A stretch of 37,888 nt of DNA, taken from assembly GCA_017470985.1 (NCBI GenBank), contig JAFUXA010000003.1:1-37888 (forward strand). Direction: 5' to 3'. A program made the position numbers and the translations under genes. Within the stretch, counting starts at the first letter, position 1; every line of letters starts with the position of its first letter. The notes below the pieces were generated by a model. It did not search any database, was not told the origin of the DNA, and saw only the letters and a program-made list of their open reading frames with translations. This DNA is from Lachnospiraceae bacterium (GTDB lineage Bacteria > Bacillota > Clostridia > Lachnospirales > Lachnospiraceae). This document shows positions 22,468-31,442 of the stretch, piece after piece.

Positions 22468-23286
22468 ATGAAAGCAATAGAGACGATGAAACTTACAAAA
22501 TCATATGGTGCAAGTCGTGGAATAAATGAATTGGAACTGTCTGTGGAAGAGGGGGATTTCTACGGATTTATTGGCCCTAATGGTGCAGGAAAATCAACGA
22601 CGATACGTACAATTTTGGGATTGATTAAACCGACATCCGGAAGTGCCAGAGTATTGGGATATGACATTGTAAATGATTCTAAATTAATTCTTGAGAATAC
22701 TGGATATCTTCCATCTGAGGTGAATTATTACAACCATATGAAGGTCAGAGATGTGATTGAATACTCAGCAGCATTACGAGGTGTGAAATGTTCAGACAAG
22801 GGGCGTCGGATTTCTGAACGTTTGGGATTGGATTTGAATAAAAAAGTTACGGAATTATCTCTTGGAAACAGAAAGAAGGTCGGCATAGTATGTGCCATAC
22901 AGCACAGCCCGAAGCTTCTGATTCTGGATGAACCTACATCTGGTCTGGATCCACTGGTTCAGAGAGAGTTTTTCTCTATATTACAGGAGGAGAATAAGCA
23001 GGGGACCACAGTGTTCTTGTCTTCTCATGTGTTGTCGGAGGTACAGAATTACTGCCGCTCAGCAGCATTTATCAAAGATGGTCAGATTATTATTGCGGAC
23101 AAAGTGGAGAAACTGGAGGGGGCAAATGTCAAGCAAATTGCAATTAAGACCAAGGATGGTATTGAAGAATTTATTTATAATGGGGACATAAATGATTTAA
23201 TGAAATCCATGGCTACAAAAGAATTGCTTGATATAACCATCACGGAACCGAGTTTAGAAGATGTGTTTATGAATTATTATAGATAG
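22468..23286 (+). CDS. ABC-2 type transporter, ATP-binding protein
   Basis: This is a 272-residue ATPase: Walker A GPNGAGKST (about 40-48), a signature that is degenerate (LSLGNRKK instead of LSGGQ), Walker B LLILDEPTSGLDP and H-loop SSHVLSE. The C-terminal tail ends LEDVFMNYYR, as in bacteriocin/antibiotic-type CcmA-like ATPases. AATAAGGAG (22452-22460) precedes the chosen ATG; an upstream frame to 22360 lacks a ribosome site. The permease begins 10 bp after the stop. The LSLGN signature is seen in related Firmicute ATPases of this class. Export of a peptide or antibiotic, or self-protection, is plausible. Confidence 0.85.
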   Translation: MKAIETMKLTKSYGASRGINELELSVEEGDFYGFIGPNGAGKSTTIRTILGLIKPTSGSARVLGYDIVNDSKLILENTGYLPSEVNYYNHMKVRDVIEYSAALRGVKCSDKGRRISERLGLDLNKKVTELSLGNRKKVGIVCAIQHSPKLLILDEPTSGLDPLVQREFFSILQEENKQGTTVFLSSHVLSEVQNYCRSAAFIKDGQIIIADKVEKLEGANVKQIAIKTKDGIEEFIYNGDINDLMKSMATKELLDITITEPSLEDVFMNYYR

Positions 23287-23296
23287 GGAGAAGTCT

Positions 23297-24085
23297 ATGA
23301 AAATATTACAGCAGGAAATAAAGTCACAGAAAATGGCAATTGTAATATGGAGTCTATCAATAGGACTTCTTATTGCAGTATGCGTATTAATGTATCCTGA
23401 AATGAAAGCGGAGATGACAGATGTCAATGAAATATTTGCATCTATGGGCAGCTTTTCTTCAGCTTTTGGAATGGATCAGTTAAATTTTGGCACATTGATT
23501 GGATTCTATGCTGTCGAGGGTGGTAATATGCTGGGTATTGGCGGAGCTTTCTTCGCAGCCATTGTGGGAATTACATCTCTTATGAAAGAGGAAAAAGACC
23601 GGACGGCAGAATTCCTTTTTACACATCCCATGACAAGAGGCAGGGTATTACTGGAAAAGGTATGTAGTATTTACATTATATTATTGATAATGAATTTGAT
23701 AGTATATGTTGTTTCTGTAGTATCGATTCTGATAATTGGCGAGAAGATTGATTGGACAGTGCTGTCATTGATTCATCTGGCTTATTTCTTGATGCAGTGC
23801 GAGATTGCCATGATATGTTTTGGAATCTCTGCATTTCTTAGAAAAGGTGGAATAGGTTTTGGAATAGGAGTGGCAGCCGGATTATATTTCCTGAATATTG
23901 TTGCCAATATATCACAGGATGCCAAGGCTTTGAAATATATAACACCCTTCGCTTATACAGAGGGATATGAATTGATAAATAATAAAAAAATTCCGATGGA
24001 ATATCTGATTTCGGGTATGGTATTGATGTTGGCTGGAATAATTGTGGCCAGTGTATATTACAGGAAAAAAGACATTTTCTCATAG
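23297..24085 (+). CDS. ABC-2 type transporter, permease
   Basis: This is a 262-residue membrane protein with about six helices: one near 12-32, a loop with EIFASMGSFSSAFGMDQLNF, and helices near 75-95, 110-140, 150-170, 180-200 and 235-255. The segment MKEEKDRTAEFLFTHPMTRG is the typical cytoplasmic coupling region of ABC-2 permeases (the 'E...G..e.L...P..R' pattern). It pairs with the preceding ATPase to form an exporter. GGGAGAAG (23286-23293) is the ribosome site. No terminator is evident before the arabinose region. Confidence 0.85.
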   Translation: MKILQQEIKSQKMAIVIWSLSIGLLIAVCVLMYPEMKAEMTDVNEIFASMGSFSSAFGMDQLNFGTLIGFYAVEGGNMLGIGGAFFAAIVGITSLMKEEKDRTAEFLFTHPMTRGRVLLEKVCSIYIILLIMNLIVYVVSVVSILIIGEKIDWTVLSLIHLAYFLMQCEIAMICFGISAFLRKGGIGFGIGVAAGLYFLNIVANISQDAKALKYITPFAYTEGYELINNKKIPMEYLISGMVLMLAGIIVASVYYRKKDIFS

Positions 24086-24096
24086 GAGTAGGTGTG

Positions 24097-24148
24097 TTTT
24101 TTAACGAAAATGTTTCATTTTTTTAACGAATAAAAGTTAACCGGTTGC
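24097..24148. promoter_or_regulatory. Direct repeats and AACCGGTT palindrome before araA
   Basis: TTTTTTAACGAA occurs twice, at 24097-24108 and 24119-24130, 22 bp apart or about two helical turns. This is the usual layout for AraC-type binding, so the response regulator at 25778 is the natural candidate. AACCGGTT (24139-24146) is a palindrome with the central CG seen in LacI-family operators. Confidence 0.45.
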
Positions 24149-24211
24149 CATTGCAGACCGGGTGTATTATGGTTGAAAAAGAGATATTTTCAACTACGGA
24201 GGAGAAATAAT

Positions 24212-25711
24212 ATGAAGCAGAAATTAGACTACAAATTTTGGTTTTGCACCGGCTCACAGGACTTATATGGGGATGAGTGTCTGGCTCATGTGGCAGCACA
24301 TTCCAAGGAGATTGTGGAATGTCTGAACAAGTCAGGAAATCTGCCTTTTGAGGTGGTTTGGAAACCTACCATGATTACCAATGAGGTAATTCGTCGCACC
24401 TTTAATGAGGCCAACAACGATCCTACATGCGCAGGTGTCATCACATGGATGCATACATTTTCACCTGCTAAATCTTGGATTTTAGGTCATCAGGAATTGC
24501 GCAAGCCGCTTTGCCATATGCATACCCAGTACAATCGTGAAATTCCATATGAGACAATGGATATGGATTTCATGAATGAGAATCAGGCGGCACACGGCGA
24601 TCGCGAATATGCTCACATCTTGTCTCGCATGGGGATTGAGAGAAAGACTATTGTGGGATATTGGCAGGACGAAGCAGTGCAGAAGGCTCTGGGCTCTTGG
24701 ATGCGTACTGCAATAGGTATTGTGGAATCCAGCCATATTCGTGTTATGCGTGTGGCTGATAATATGAGAAATGTAGCTGTTACCGAGGGCGACAAGGTAG
24801 AAGCTCAGCTGAAGTTTGGCTGGGAGGTTGATGCTTATCCGGTAAATGAAATTGCTGAGGCGGTTTCGGATGTTTCTCAATCTGATGTAAATGTACTTGT
24901 AGATGAGTATTATGATAAATATGATATCTGTCTGGAAGGTCGTGACCCGGAGGAGTTTAAGCGCCATGTTGCGGTACAGGCTCAGATAGAGCTTGGCTTT
25001 GAACGATTCCTTGAGGAGAAGAACTATCAGGCTATCGTGACACACTTCGGTGATTTAGGAGCATTACAGCAGCTTCCAGGACTTGCAATTCAGCGCCTCA
25101 TGGAGAAGGGCTACGGCTTTGGCGCAGAAGGTGATTGGAAGGTGGCTGCTATGGTTCGTCTCATGAAGATTATGACAACTGGTATGAAGGATGCCAAGGG
25201 CACATCAATGCTTGAGGATTACACTTACAATCTGGTACATGGCAAGGAAGGTATTATCCAGGCGCACATGCTTGAGATATGTCCAACTATTGCAGATGGA
25301 CCAATTCAGATTAAGTGCCAGCCACTGTCTATGGGCGACCGTGAAGATCCAGCTCGTCTGGTATTTCAGTCCAAGACTGGAAGAGGAATTGCAACCTCTC
25401 TTATTGATTTAGGTAACCGTTTCAGACTTATTATTCAGGATGTGGATTGCAAGAAGGTGGAGAAGCCTCTTCCTAAGCTTCCTACAGCAATCAATTTCTG
25501 GACACCACAGCCTGATTTCTATACTGGAACAGAAGCCTGGTTATTAGCAGGTGGTGCACACCATACTGCATTCACATATGATTTGACTGCAGAACAGATG
25601 GGAGACTGGGCAGCAGCTATGCGAATTGAGGCAGTATATATCGACAGTGACACTCGTATCCGCGATTTCAAGCGCGACTTAGCTCTGGGAAATGTGGTAT
25701 ACGGTAAATAA
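24212..25711 (+). CDS. araA: L-arabinose isomerase
   Basis: This is a 499-residue protein, the normal length for AraA, which converts L-arabinose to L-ribulose in the cytoplasm using Mn2+. Recognisable family segments are FWFCTGSQDLYGDECL at the start, WMHTFSPAKSWI, QYNREIPYETMDMDFMN, GFGAEGDWKVAAMVRLMK with metal-ligand glutamates, and MLEDYTYNL. Metal-binding histidines lie near HMLEICPTI and GGAHHTAF. GGAGGAG (24200-24206) supports the ATG at 24212. AraB and AraD are not in the window. The two-component and importer genes that follow are in the same direction with a gap of 66 bp. Confidence 0.97.
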   Translation: MKQKLDYKFWFCTGSQDLYGDECLAHVAAHSKEIVECLNKSGNLPFEVVWKPTMITNEVIRRTFNEANNDPTCAGVITWMHTFSPAKSWILGHQELRKPLCHMHTQYNREIPYETMDMDFMNENQAAHGDREYAHILSRMGIERKTIVGYWQDEAVQKALGSWMRTAIGIVESSHIRVMRVADNMRNVAVTEGDKVEAQLKFGWEVDAYPVNEIAEAVSDVSQSDVNVLVDEYYDKYDICLEGRDPEEFKRHVAVQAQIELGFERFLEEKNYQAIVTHFGDLGALQQLPGLAIQRLMEKGYGFGAEGDWKVAAMVRLMKIMTTGMKDAKGTSMLEDYTYNLVHGKEGIIQAHMLEICPTIADGPIQIKCQPLSMGDREDPARLVFQSKTGRGIATSLIDLGNRFRLIIQDVDCKKVEKPLPKLPTAINFWTPQPDFYTGTEAWLLAGGAHHTAFTYDLTAEQMGDWAAAMRIEAVYIDSDTRIRDFKRDLALGNVVYGK

Positions 25712-25777
25712 TTCTGTTAGATAACAGCTTGTCTAACAGGCAATGAAAATGCGGAGTATTGGAAGATGGGGGACACA

Positions 25778-27385
25778 ATGTTAAAGGTTTTTCTAGTAGA
25801 GGACGAGTATGTCGTCCGAGAATCCATCAAGAATAATATAGAGTGGAATGATTATGGCTTCGAATTTTGCGGAGAAGCAGGGGATGGGGAAGTTGCCCTG
25901 TCCCTGATTCGCAAAGAGCTTCCGGATATTGTAATTACGGATATCAAGATGCCATTTATGGATGGCCTCACTCTGTCGAAGCTGATAAAAGAAGAGCAAC
26001 CATCCATAGAGATTATCCTGCTGACAGGCTATGAAGAATTTTCTTATGCCCAGGAGGCACTTCACATAGGAGTGGCGCGCTATTTAAGTAAGCCAATCAG
26101 TGGGGAAGCGCTGACTTCTGAGCTTACAGAGCTTGGAACCAAGATTCAGCAGAAGAGAGAAGAACAATCTATCCGTGAGAAATACAAGAAGGAGATGGAA
26201 GAGCGAACTGTGCAGGAGAAGCAGGAGTTCTTCGATTCCATTGTAACCGGTGGCAAGAATGCGGCTGCTCTACTTGAGGAGGCTAGAAATCTGTCTTTGG
26301 ATTTATCCGCAGTATATTACAACATTCTCTTGTTGAAGGTCTGGTCCGACAGACATGACATGGAAGAGTATTCTCAGACTGTTGTATCTATGGAGAAACG
26401 CATAAGGTCAATGGCTGAGGAGAAGAAGGTTCTATTATTTGACAGACATTTAGAAGGCAAGGCCCTCATATTCAAGGCCGACTCTGAGGAGGAGATGAAG
26501 TCTCTCATGGAGGAGTTCATCCAGAAGCTTCAGGCAATGTTTGCAGAGAATCGCCATATCCATTACTTCGGTGGCGTAGGCAAGACGGTGATGCACATAT
26601 CAGAAATTCCGGAATCATTTGCCTCTGCCGGCAAGGGATTTGCTCATCGCTATTTAGGTGAGAAGGATTGCTTCCTCTATGACAACGACAACAAACAGGT
26701 GGATAGCTTATCCCTGTCAGAGATTAATCCGAAGCAGATGGCTCACGAGCGCGTCACAGAATTCCTCCGTCGAGGTGACGGAATGGAAGTCAACTTCTTC
26801 GTGGAGGAGTTCGTAAATGGCCTTGGGGAAAATGCACTGCATTCATCCATGTTTCGCCAGTATATCACCATGGATACTTACCTGGCGGTTATTGATTTTA
26901 TGGAAAATGAGCTTGGGGTATCCCGTGAAGTTTTGGATACAATGACCCTTGATGTGACCGTTACATCCACTGAGGAGAGTGCGGTAGCATTTATGAAAGA
27001 CATCATAAGCAATGCTCTGGCTTTGCGTGAGGACATGTCCAAAAATCGTTATCATGATGTGGTCCGTGATGCCATTTCTTATATTGAAAATCATTATTCG
27101 GAGGAGGAATTCTCATTAAATGAGCTTGCTTCTTATGTGAATTTCTCGCCGAATCATCTAAGCGCGGTATTTCGTCAGCAGACAGGTCAGCCATTTATCA
27201 AATATCTGACTGACTACCGCATAAACAAAGCCAAGGAGCTATTGCGCTGCACCGGCAAGAAAAGTAGTGAGATTGCAATTCTGGTAGGATACAAGGATGC
27301 ACATTATTTTTCATACGCATTTAAAAAAGCACAGGGAATGACACCGACTCAGTATCGTGGCAGTTCCAAAGAGGGTGAGAAATGA
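25778..27385 (+). CDS. Response regulator with AraC-type DNA-binding domain (YesN-like)
   Basis: This is a 535-residue protein. An N-terminal receiver domain (about 1-125) has the acidic pocket (VEDE) and phosphoacceptor D55 in IVITDIKMPFMDG. A long middle region (about 140-420) is followed by two AraC-type helix-turn-helix motifs (about 430-530): SLNELASYVNFSPNHLSAVF and SSEIAILVGYKDAHYFSYAF, ending KKAQGMTPTQYR. It would bind DNA at the araA and transporter promoters when phosphorylated by the kinase encoded next, whose ATG overlaps its stop by 4 bp. The start at 25778 is preferred because MLKVFLVEDE is the conserved opening; an in-frame ATG at 25766 is the alternative. Confidence 0.92.
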   Translation: MLKVFLVEDEYVVRESIKNNIEWNDYGFEFCGEAGDGEVALSLIRKELPDIVITDIKMPFMDGLTLSKLIKEEQPSIEIILLTGYEEFSYAQEALHIGVARYLSKPISGEALTSELTELGTKIQQKREEQSIREKYKKEMEERTVQEKQEFFDSIVTGGKNAAALLEEARNLSLDLSAVYYNILLLKVWSDRHDMEEYSQTVVSMEKRIRSMAEEKKVLLFDRHLEGKALIFKADSEEEMKSLMEEFIQKLQAMFAENRHIHYFGGVGKTVMHISEIPESFASAGKGFAHRYLGEKDCFLYDNDNKQVDSLSLSEINPKQMAHERVTEFLRRGDGMEVNFFVEEFVNGLGENALHSSMFRQYITMDTYLAVIDFMENELGVSREVLDTMTLDVTVTSTEESAVAFMKDIISNALALREDMSKNRYHDVVRDAISYIENHYSEEEFSLNELASYVNFSPNHLSAVFRQQTGQPFIKYLTDYRINKAKELLRCTGKKSSEIAILVGYKDAHYFSYAFKKAQGMTPTQYRGSSKEGEK

Positions 27386-28728
27386 TAAAGAAAAGTACCG
27401 GAAAGGAACATTCACGACTTGCTCTGCAGATTCGTATTTCTTATCTGTTCATGCTGATCCCGATTGTGGTTTTTCTCATTTATATTTTCTACAATCTGTG
27501 GCAGACCAATGAGCGATATGAGCAAATGTTGAATTCTGTAGTAACCGCCAGTGAATTCTCTCTGGATTTCAAAAATGATTACGATTACGAGACCTACCTG
27601 CTAATCGTGGAGAACAAGAAGCCACAGGATTCCAGACTACCAGAGATGCTTACAGATGCCAGGCGCATTGTAAATGGTTTGGAACAGTATACGGATACGG
27701 AGGACAACCGTAAACGACTGGAGTCCGCCAACAAATATTTAGATAATCTTGAGACCTATCATAAGCGAATTCTGGAAAATCTAGGCAAAGAAGATCGCTA
27801 TGAGGAGAACATGGTTATATGGGAAAATGATGTTCAGATTGTAACTGCTTTGGTGCAGGAAACCATCAATGAATATATTTATTATGAGAATCGAGAATTG
27901 CAGACTGCACAGGAAGAAAACCGTAAGCAAGTGTTGCATGTTATGCAGCTGTCTATGGTGATTATTGGTGTGATTCTCATTGGAGTGGTAGTTTACTCAG
28001 TATTTGTTCCCCTTAGTATCACAGAACCTATAGAGAGACAGGTTCGTGCGGAACAGCGTCAACTTCGCAAGGCGGAGTTTGAACTATTGCAGGCTCAGAT
28101 TAATCCACATTTCCTATATAATACCTTGGATGCTATTGTATGGTCTGCGGAGGCTGGAAATCAGAAGCAGGTAATTCAAATGGTTGGAAGCTTATCGGAT
28201 TTCTTCCGCACATCTCTAAATCGTGGCCGGGAAATTGTGACGGTGAGAGAAGATTTGCAGCATGTATGCAGTTATCTAGAGATTCAGAAAATCCGCTATA
28301 TGGATATTTTGGAATATGAGATTCTGGTACCGGAGGAATTAAACGACTACAAGATTCCCAAGATTACATTGCAGCCTTTGGCGGAAAATGCTCTGTATCA
28401 CGGAATTAAGAATAAGCGTGGCGGTGGCAAGATAACAATTCGAGGACATGAGGACAAGGATTGCTTCGTCATAGAAGTGTGGGATGATGGAATCGGAATG
28501 ACACAGGAGCGTCTAATTGCAGTGCGCAAGGGCTTGTCTGACAAGGCTCCGGAGGAAAGCGAGTTGTATGGACTATACAATGTCAACGAGCGTATAAGAT
28601 TGAACTTCGGTGATGAATATGGAATAAATATTGCCAGTGAACACGGCCAGGGAACGGTAGTGGAAGTTCGCCTCCCGAAAATTTTAACCGAAATCGTAGA
28701 AAATCCAACTCTCGAAAAAACTGAATAG
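27382..28728 (+). CDS. Sensor histidine kinase (YesM/LytS-like)
   Basis: This is a 448-residue membrane kinase: helix 1 (about 17-37), an extracellular helical sensor of about 150 residues (about 38-190), helix 2 (about 192-213), and a cytoplasmic kinase. The H-box is LQAQINPHFLYNTLDA with H243, the N-box is LAENALYHGIKNKRGGG, and the G-box is WDDGIGM followed by GLYNVNERIRLNFG. It phosphorylates the response regulator encoded just before it. The sensor has no periplasmic-binding-protein domain of its own, so a sugar-loaded binding lipoprotein from this locus may be its input, by inference. The frame ends 120 bp before the first binding-protein gene. Confidence 0.92.
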   Translation: MIKKSTGKEHSRLALQIRISYLFMLIPIVVFLIYIFYNLWQTNERYEQMLNSVVTASEFSLDFKNDYDYETYLLIVENKKPQDSRLPEMLTDARRIVNGLEQYTDTEDNRKRLESANKYLDNLETYHKRILENLGKEDRYEENMVIWENDVQIVTALVQETINEYIYYENRELQTAQEENRKQVLHVMQLSMVIIGVILIGVVVYSVFVPLSITEPIERQVRAEQRQLRKAEFELLQAQINPHFLYNTLDAIVWSAEAGNQKQVIQMVGSLSDFFRTSLNRGREIVTVREDLQHVCSYLEIQKIRYMDILEYEILVPEELNDYKIPKITLQPLAENALYHGIKNKRGGGKITIRGHEDKDCFVIEVWDDGIGMTQERLIAVRKGLSDKAPEESELYGLYNVNERIRLNFGDEYGINIASEHGQGTVVEVRLPKILTEIVENPTLEKTE

Positions 28729-28767
28729 AAAATCCAACGATATTCGTTTTTTTATGAATGTTCATTT

Positions 28768-28842
28768 ACCCTCCTTTGGGTTAACATTTCTTTCAGAAAG
28801 GGGAATAGTTCCCCGCGAGAAGTGTAACACTATAAGGAGGGT
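28768..28842 (+). promoter_or_regulatory. Leader able to mask the ribosome site of the binding-protein gene
   Basis: ACCCTCCTT (28768-28776) is perfectly complementary to AAGGAGGGT (28834-28842), which contains the Shine-Dalgarno sequence of the gene at 28849 and runs into six T residues. A small hairpin, GGGGAA (28800-28805) with TTCCCC (28809-28814), lies between. Formation of the long pairing would hide the ribosome site or act as a terminator. Confidence 0.5.
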
Positions 28843-28848
28843 TTTTTA

Positions 28849-29841
28849 ATGAAAAGGAAACTATTAGCATTGCTAATGGCAGCTACCATGGTATTTGGAT
28901 TAGCAGCCTGCGGCAGCAAAGCAGCAAAGGGCACAGATGCTTCAGGGGGAGCTTCTGACGGATTGATCAAGGTTGGTATTATTAACAACGATCCAAATGA
29001 ATCAGGATATCGTACAGCCAACGTTGCAGACTTGAAGGCAATGTTTACCAAGGAGAATGGATATGATGCTTCTTTTGCATACAGCCTTAAGAACGATGAG
29101 CAGATTCAGGCAGCTCAGCAGTTCATTGCTGATGATGTTGATTACTTGCTTCTTTCAGCAGCTGATACAGCTGGTTGGGATAGCGTATTAAAGGATGCTC
29201 AGGCAGCTGGTATTCATGTAATCTTATTCGACCGTACAATTGATGCTGATGATAGCTTATATGATGCTTCTATCGTATCTGATATGGCAGCAGAAGGTGA
29301 GACAGCAGTTGATTGGTTAGCAGGTCAGGGATTAGACAGCTACAAGGTAATTCATATCCAGGGTGTTATGGGATCTGCAGCTCAGCAGGGACGTTCTGGT
29401 GCATTGGATACTAAGGTAGCAGCTGAAAGCAACTGGGAAATTGTTACACAGCAGACAGCTGAGTGGAACGCAGAGAAGGCACAGCAGATTGTACAGTCAG
29501 TTATCGATTCAGGCAAGGAATTCAATGTAATCTACGCTGAGAACGATGATATGGCAAAGGGTGCTGTAGCAGCATTGGATGCAGCTGGTATCTCACACGG
29601 TGTTGGCAAGGACGTTATTGTAATGGGCTTTGACTGCAACAAGTGGGCATTGGAAGAGCTTCTCGCTCAGAACTGGAACTATGATGGACAGTGCAATCCA
29701 TTCCAGGCTTCTTACATTGATGAAATCATCAAGACAATTGAGGGCGGATCTGCTCCTGCTGAGAAGGTTGTAATTATGGAAGAAAAGGGATTTGACGCTA
29801 CAACAATTACTAAGGAAGATGTTGAGAAATACGGAATCTAA
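28849..29841 (+). CDS. Sugar ABC transporter substrate-binding lipoprotein 1
   Basis: This is a 330-residue lipoprotein with lipobox GLAAC (C21) followed by an Ala/Ser/Gly linker. It has the type I periplasmic-binding fold of the ribose/galactose family (Peripla_BP_4). IKVGIINNDPNESGYRTANV and the segments GWDSVLKDAQAAGIHVILFDR and VIYAENDDMAKGAVAALDAAG mark the two domains. It resembles YtfQ-type binding proteins but differs from the second one at 33562 in its ligand-facing start. Codon use is skewed to one choice (for example GCAGCT runs), as for a highly expressed gene. A terminator directly after it should limit expression of the downstream genes. Furanose-type sugars such as arabinofuranose are the likely ligand, given araA. 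Confidence 0.9.
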   Translation: MKRKLLALLMAATMVFGLAACGSKAAKGTDASGGASDGLIKVGIINNDPNESGYRTANVADLKAMFTKENGYDASFAYSLKNDEQIQAAQQFIADDVDYLLLSAADTAGWDSVLKDAQAAGIHVILFDRTIDADDSLYDASIVSDMAAEGETAVDWLAGQGLDSYKVIHIQGVMGSAAQQGRSGALDTKVAAESNWEIVTQQTAEWNAEKAQQIVQSVIDSGKEFNVIYAENDDMAKGAVAALDAAGISHGVGKDVIVMGFDCNKWALEELLAQNWNYDGQCNPFQASYIDEIIKTIEGGSAPAEKVVIMEEKGFDATTITKEDVEKYGI

Positions 29842-29871
29842 TTCTTGATACAACATGGAATAAAACTTAAG

Positions 29872-29900
29872 GAGGCGCGGTGGGTACCGCGCCTCTTTTT
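29872..29900 (+). terminator. Intrinsic terminator between binding protein and ATPase genes
   Basis: A perfect 9-bp GC-rich stem (GAGGCGCGG at 29872-29880 with CCGCGCCTC at 29887-29895) has a 6-nt loop and is followed by five T residues. Partial read-through would give much more binding protein than membrane complex. Confidence 0.9.
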
Positions 29901-29921
29901 AAAAGGAAGAGGTGGAAAACC

Positions 29922-31442
29922 GTGGAAGACAAAAGACTGTTGGAAATGCATGGAATATGCAAGAGTTTTCCGGGTGTACGAGCACTTTCAAATGTTGATT
30001 TCTTCTTGAATGAAGGAGAAATTCATGCTCTCATGGGAGAAAATGGAGCAGGAAAATCTACTTTGATAAAGGTGTTGACCGGTGTTTACTCAAAGGATGA
30101 AGGATCAATTCAACTGAAGGGAAAAGGTGAAGTACAGATTCATTCTCCGCAGGATGCGCAGAAGAATGGTATCAGTACCGTATATCAGGAAATTACATTG
30201 TGCCCAAATTTGACTGTGGCTGAGAATATGTATATCGGCCGTACAGAAGGGGCAATTACAAACTGGAAGAAGATGAATGAGGATGCAGGCAAGTTGTTGG
30301 AACTTCTGGATATTCCAGCATCCCCAACTCAGCAGTTGGAAAGCTGCTCGATTGCAGTACAGCAGATGGTTGCAATTGCTCGTGCTGTAGACATGGAATG
30401 TAAAGTATTGATTTTGGATGAGCCTACTTCATCTCTGGATGAGCAGGAAGTACAGAAATTGTTTGGTCTGATGCGCAATCTGAAATCACGCGGAGTAGGA
30501 ATTATATTCGTTACACATTTCTTAGATCAGGTATATGAAGTCTGCGACAAGATTACAGTACTTCGAGATGGCCAGTTGGTGGGAGAATACGAGATCAAGG
30601 CTCTCCCTAGAGTTCAGCTGGTTGCCAAGATGCTTGGTAAGGAAATGGACGATTTATCGGATATCAAGGGTGATGCAACAACCTATCATGAGAAGGATGC
30701 TGATGAAGTAGTATTTGAGGCAGAGGGCTTGCAGAGCAATGCTGGAATTAAGCCATTTGATTTCTATATCAAGAAGGGCGAGGTAAATGGATTTACTGGA
30801 TTGCTTGGATCAGGTCGTTCCGAGAGCGTGCGTGCTATCTTCGGTGCGGACCGCGTACTTGGAGGCAAGGTAAAGGTTCATGGCAAGGAGGTCAAGATTC
30901 AGAAGCCTCTGGATGCTATGAAAAATGGTATCGCATATTTGCCTGAAGACCGTAAGGTGGATGGAATCATTGGAGATTTGTCTGTTCGTGAAAATATTAT
31001 TCTGGCGCTTCAGGTATTAACAGGATTCTTCAAACCATTTTCCAAGGCACAGCAGTATAAATTCGCAGATGAGTATATCAAGAAATTGAATATCAAAACC
31101 GCATCTGCAGACACACCAATCAAGTCATTGTCCGGTGGAAATCAGCAGAAGGTTATTCTGGCCAGATGGCTTCTGATGCATCCGGAATATCTGATTCTAG
31201 ATGAGCCAACCCGTGGTATCGATGTAGGAACCAAGGTTGATATTCAGAAGCTGGTATTGGAATTGGCTTCCGAGGGTATGAGCGTCACATTTATATCTTC
31301 TGAAACAGACGAGATGCTTCGTACATGTTCGAGATTGGTTGTTATGCGTGACCGCAAAGTAGTAGGAGAATTATCAGGTGAGGATCTCACCCAGAACAAG
31401 ATTATGAGTACAATAGCCGGAGGTGAAAGTAAACATGAGTAA
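29922..31442 (+). CDS. Sugar ABC transporter, double ATP-binding protein (YtfR/RbsA-like)
   Basis: This is a 506-residue protein with two fused nucleotide-binding domains. The first has Walker A GENGAGKST, signature-like ESCSIAVQQM and Walker B LILDEPTSSLDEQE. The second has a degenerate Walker A (GLLGSGRSE), a good signature LSGGNQQK and LILDEPTRGIDVG, the usual asymmetry of RbsA/MglA/YtfR proteins. I take a GTG start at 29922, which has AGGAAGAGG upstream (29904-29912); earlier in-frame GTG codons lie inside the terminator hairpin. It overlaps the permease gene by 8 bp and powers import of the bound sugar. Confidence 0.93.
   Translation: MEDKRLLEMHGICKSFPGVRALSNVDFFLNEGEIHALMGENGAGKSTLIKVLTGVYSKDEGSIQLKGKGEVQIHSPQDAQKNGISTVYQEITLCPNLTVAENMYIGRTEGAITNWKKMNEDAGKLLELLDIPASPTQQLESCSIAVQQMVAIARAVDMECKVLILDEPTSSLDEQEVQKLFGLMRNLKSRGVGIIFVTHFLDQVYEVCDKITVLRDGQLVGEYEIKALPRVQLVAKMLGKEMDDLSDIKGDATTYHEKDADEVVFEAEGLQSNAGIKPFDFYIKKGEVNGFTGLLGSGRSESVRAIFGADRVLGGKVKVHGKEVKIQKPLDAMKNGIAYLPEDRKVDGIIGDLSVRENIILALQVLTGFFKPFSKAQQYKFADEYIKKLNIKTASADTPIKSLSGGNQQKVILARWLLMHPEYLILDEPTRGIDVGTKVDIQKLVLELASEGMSVTFISSETDEMLRTCSRLVVMRDRKVVGELSGEDLTQNKIMSTIAGGESKHE

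Noticed and set aside
24482-25045. A 187-codon open frame on the - strand.
   Set aside because: It lies entirely inside araA, which is certain on the other strand. The reading is a shadow of its codon bias, with no ribosome site.
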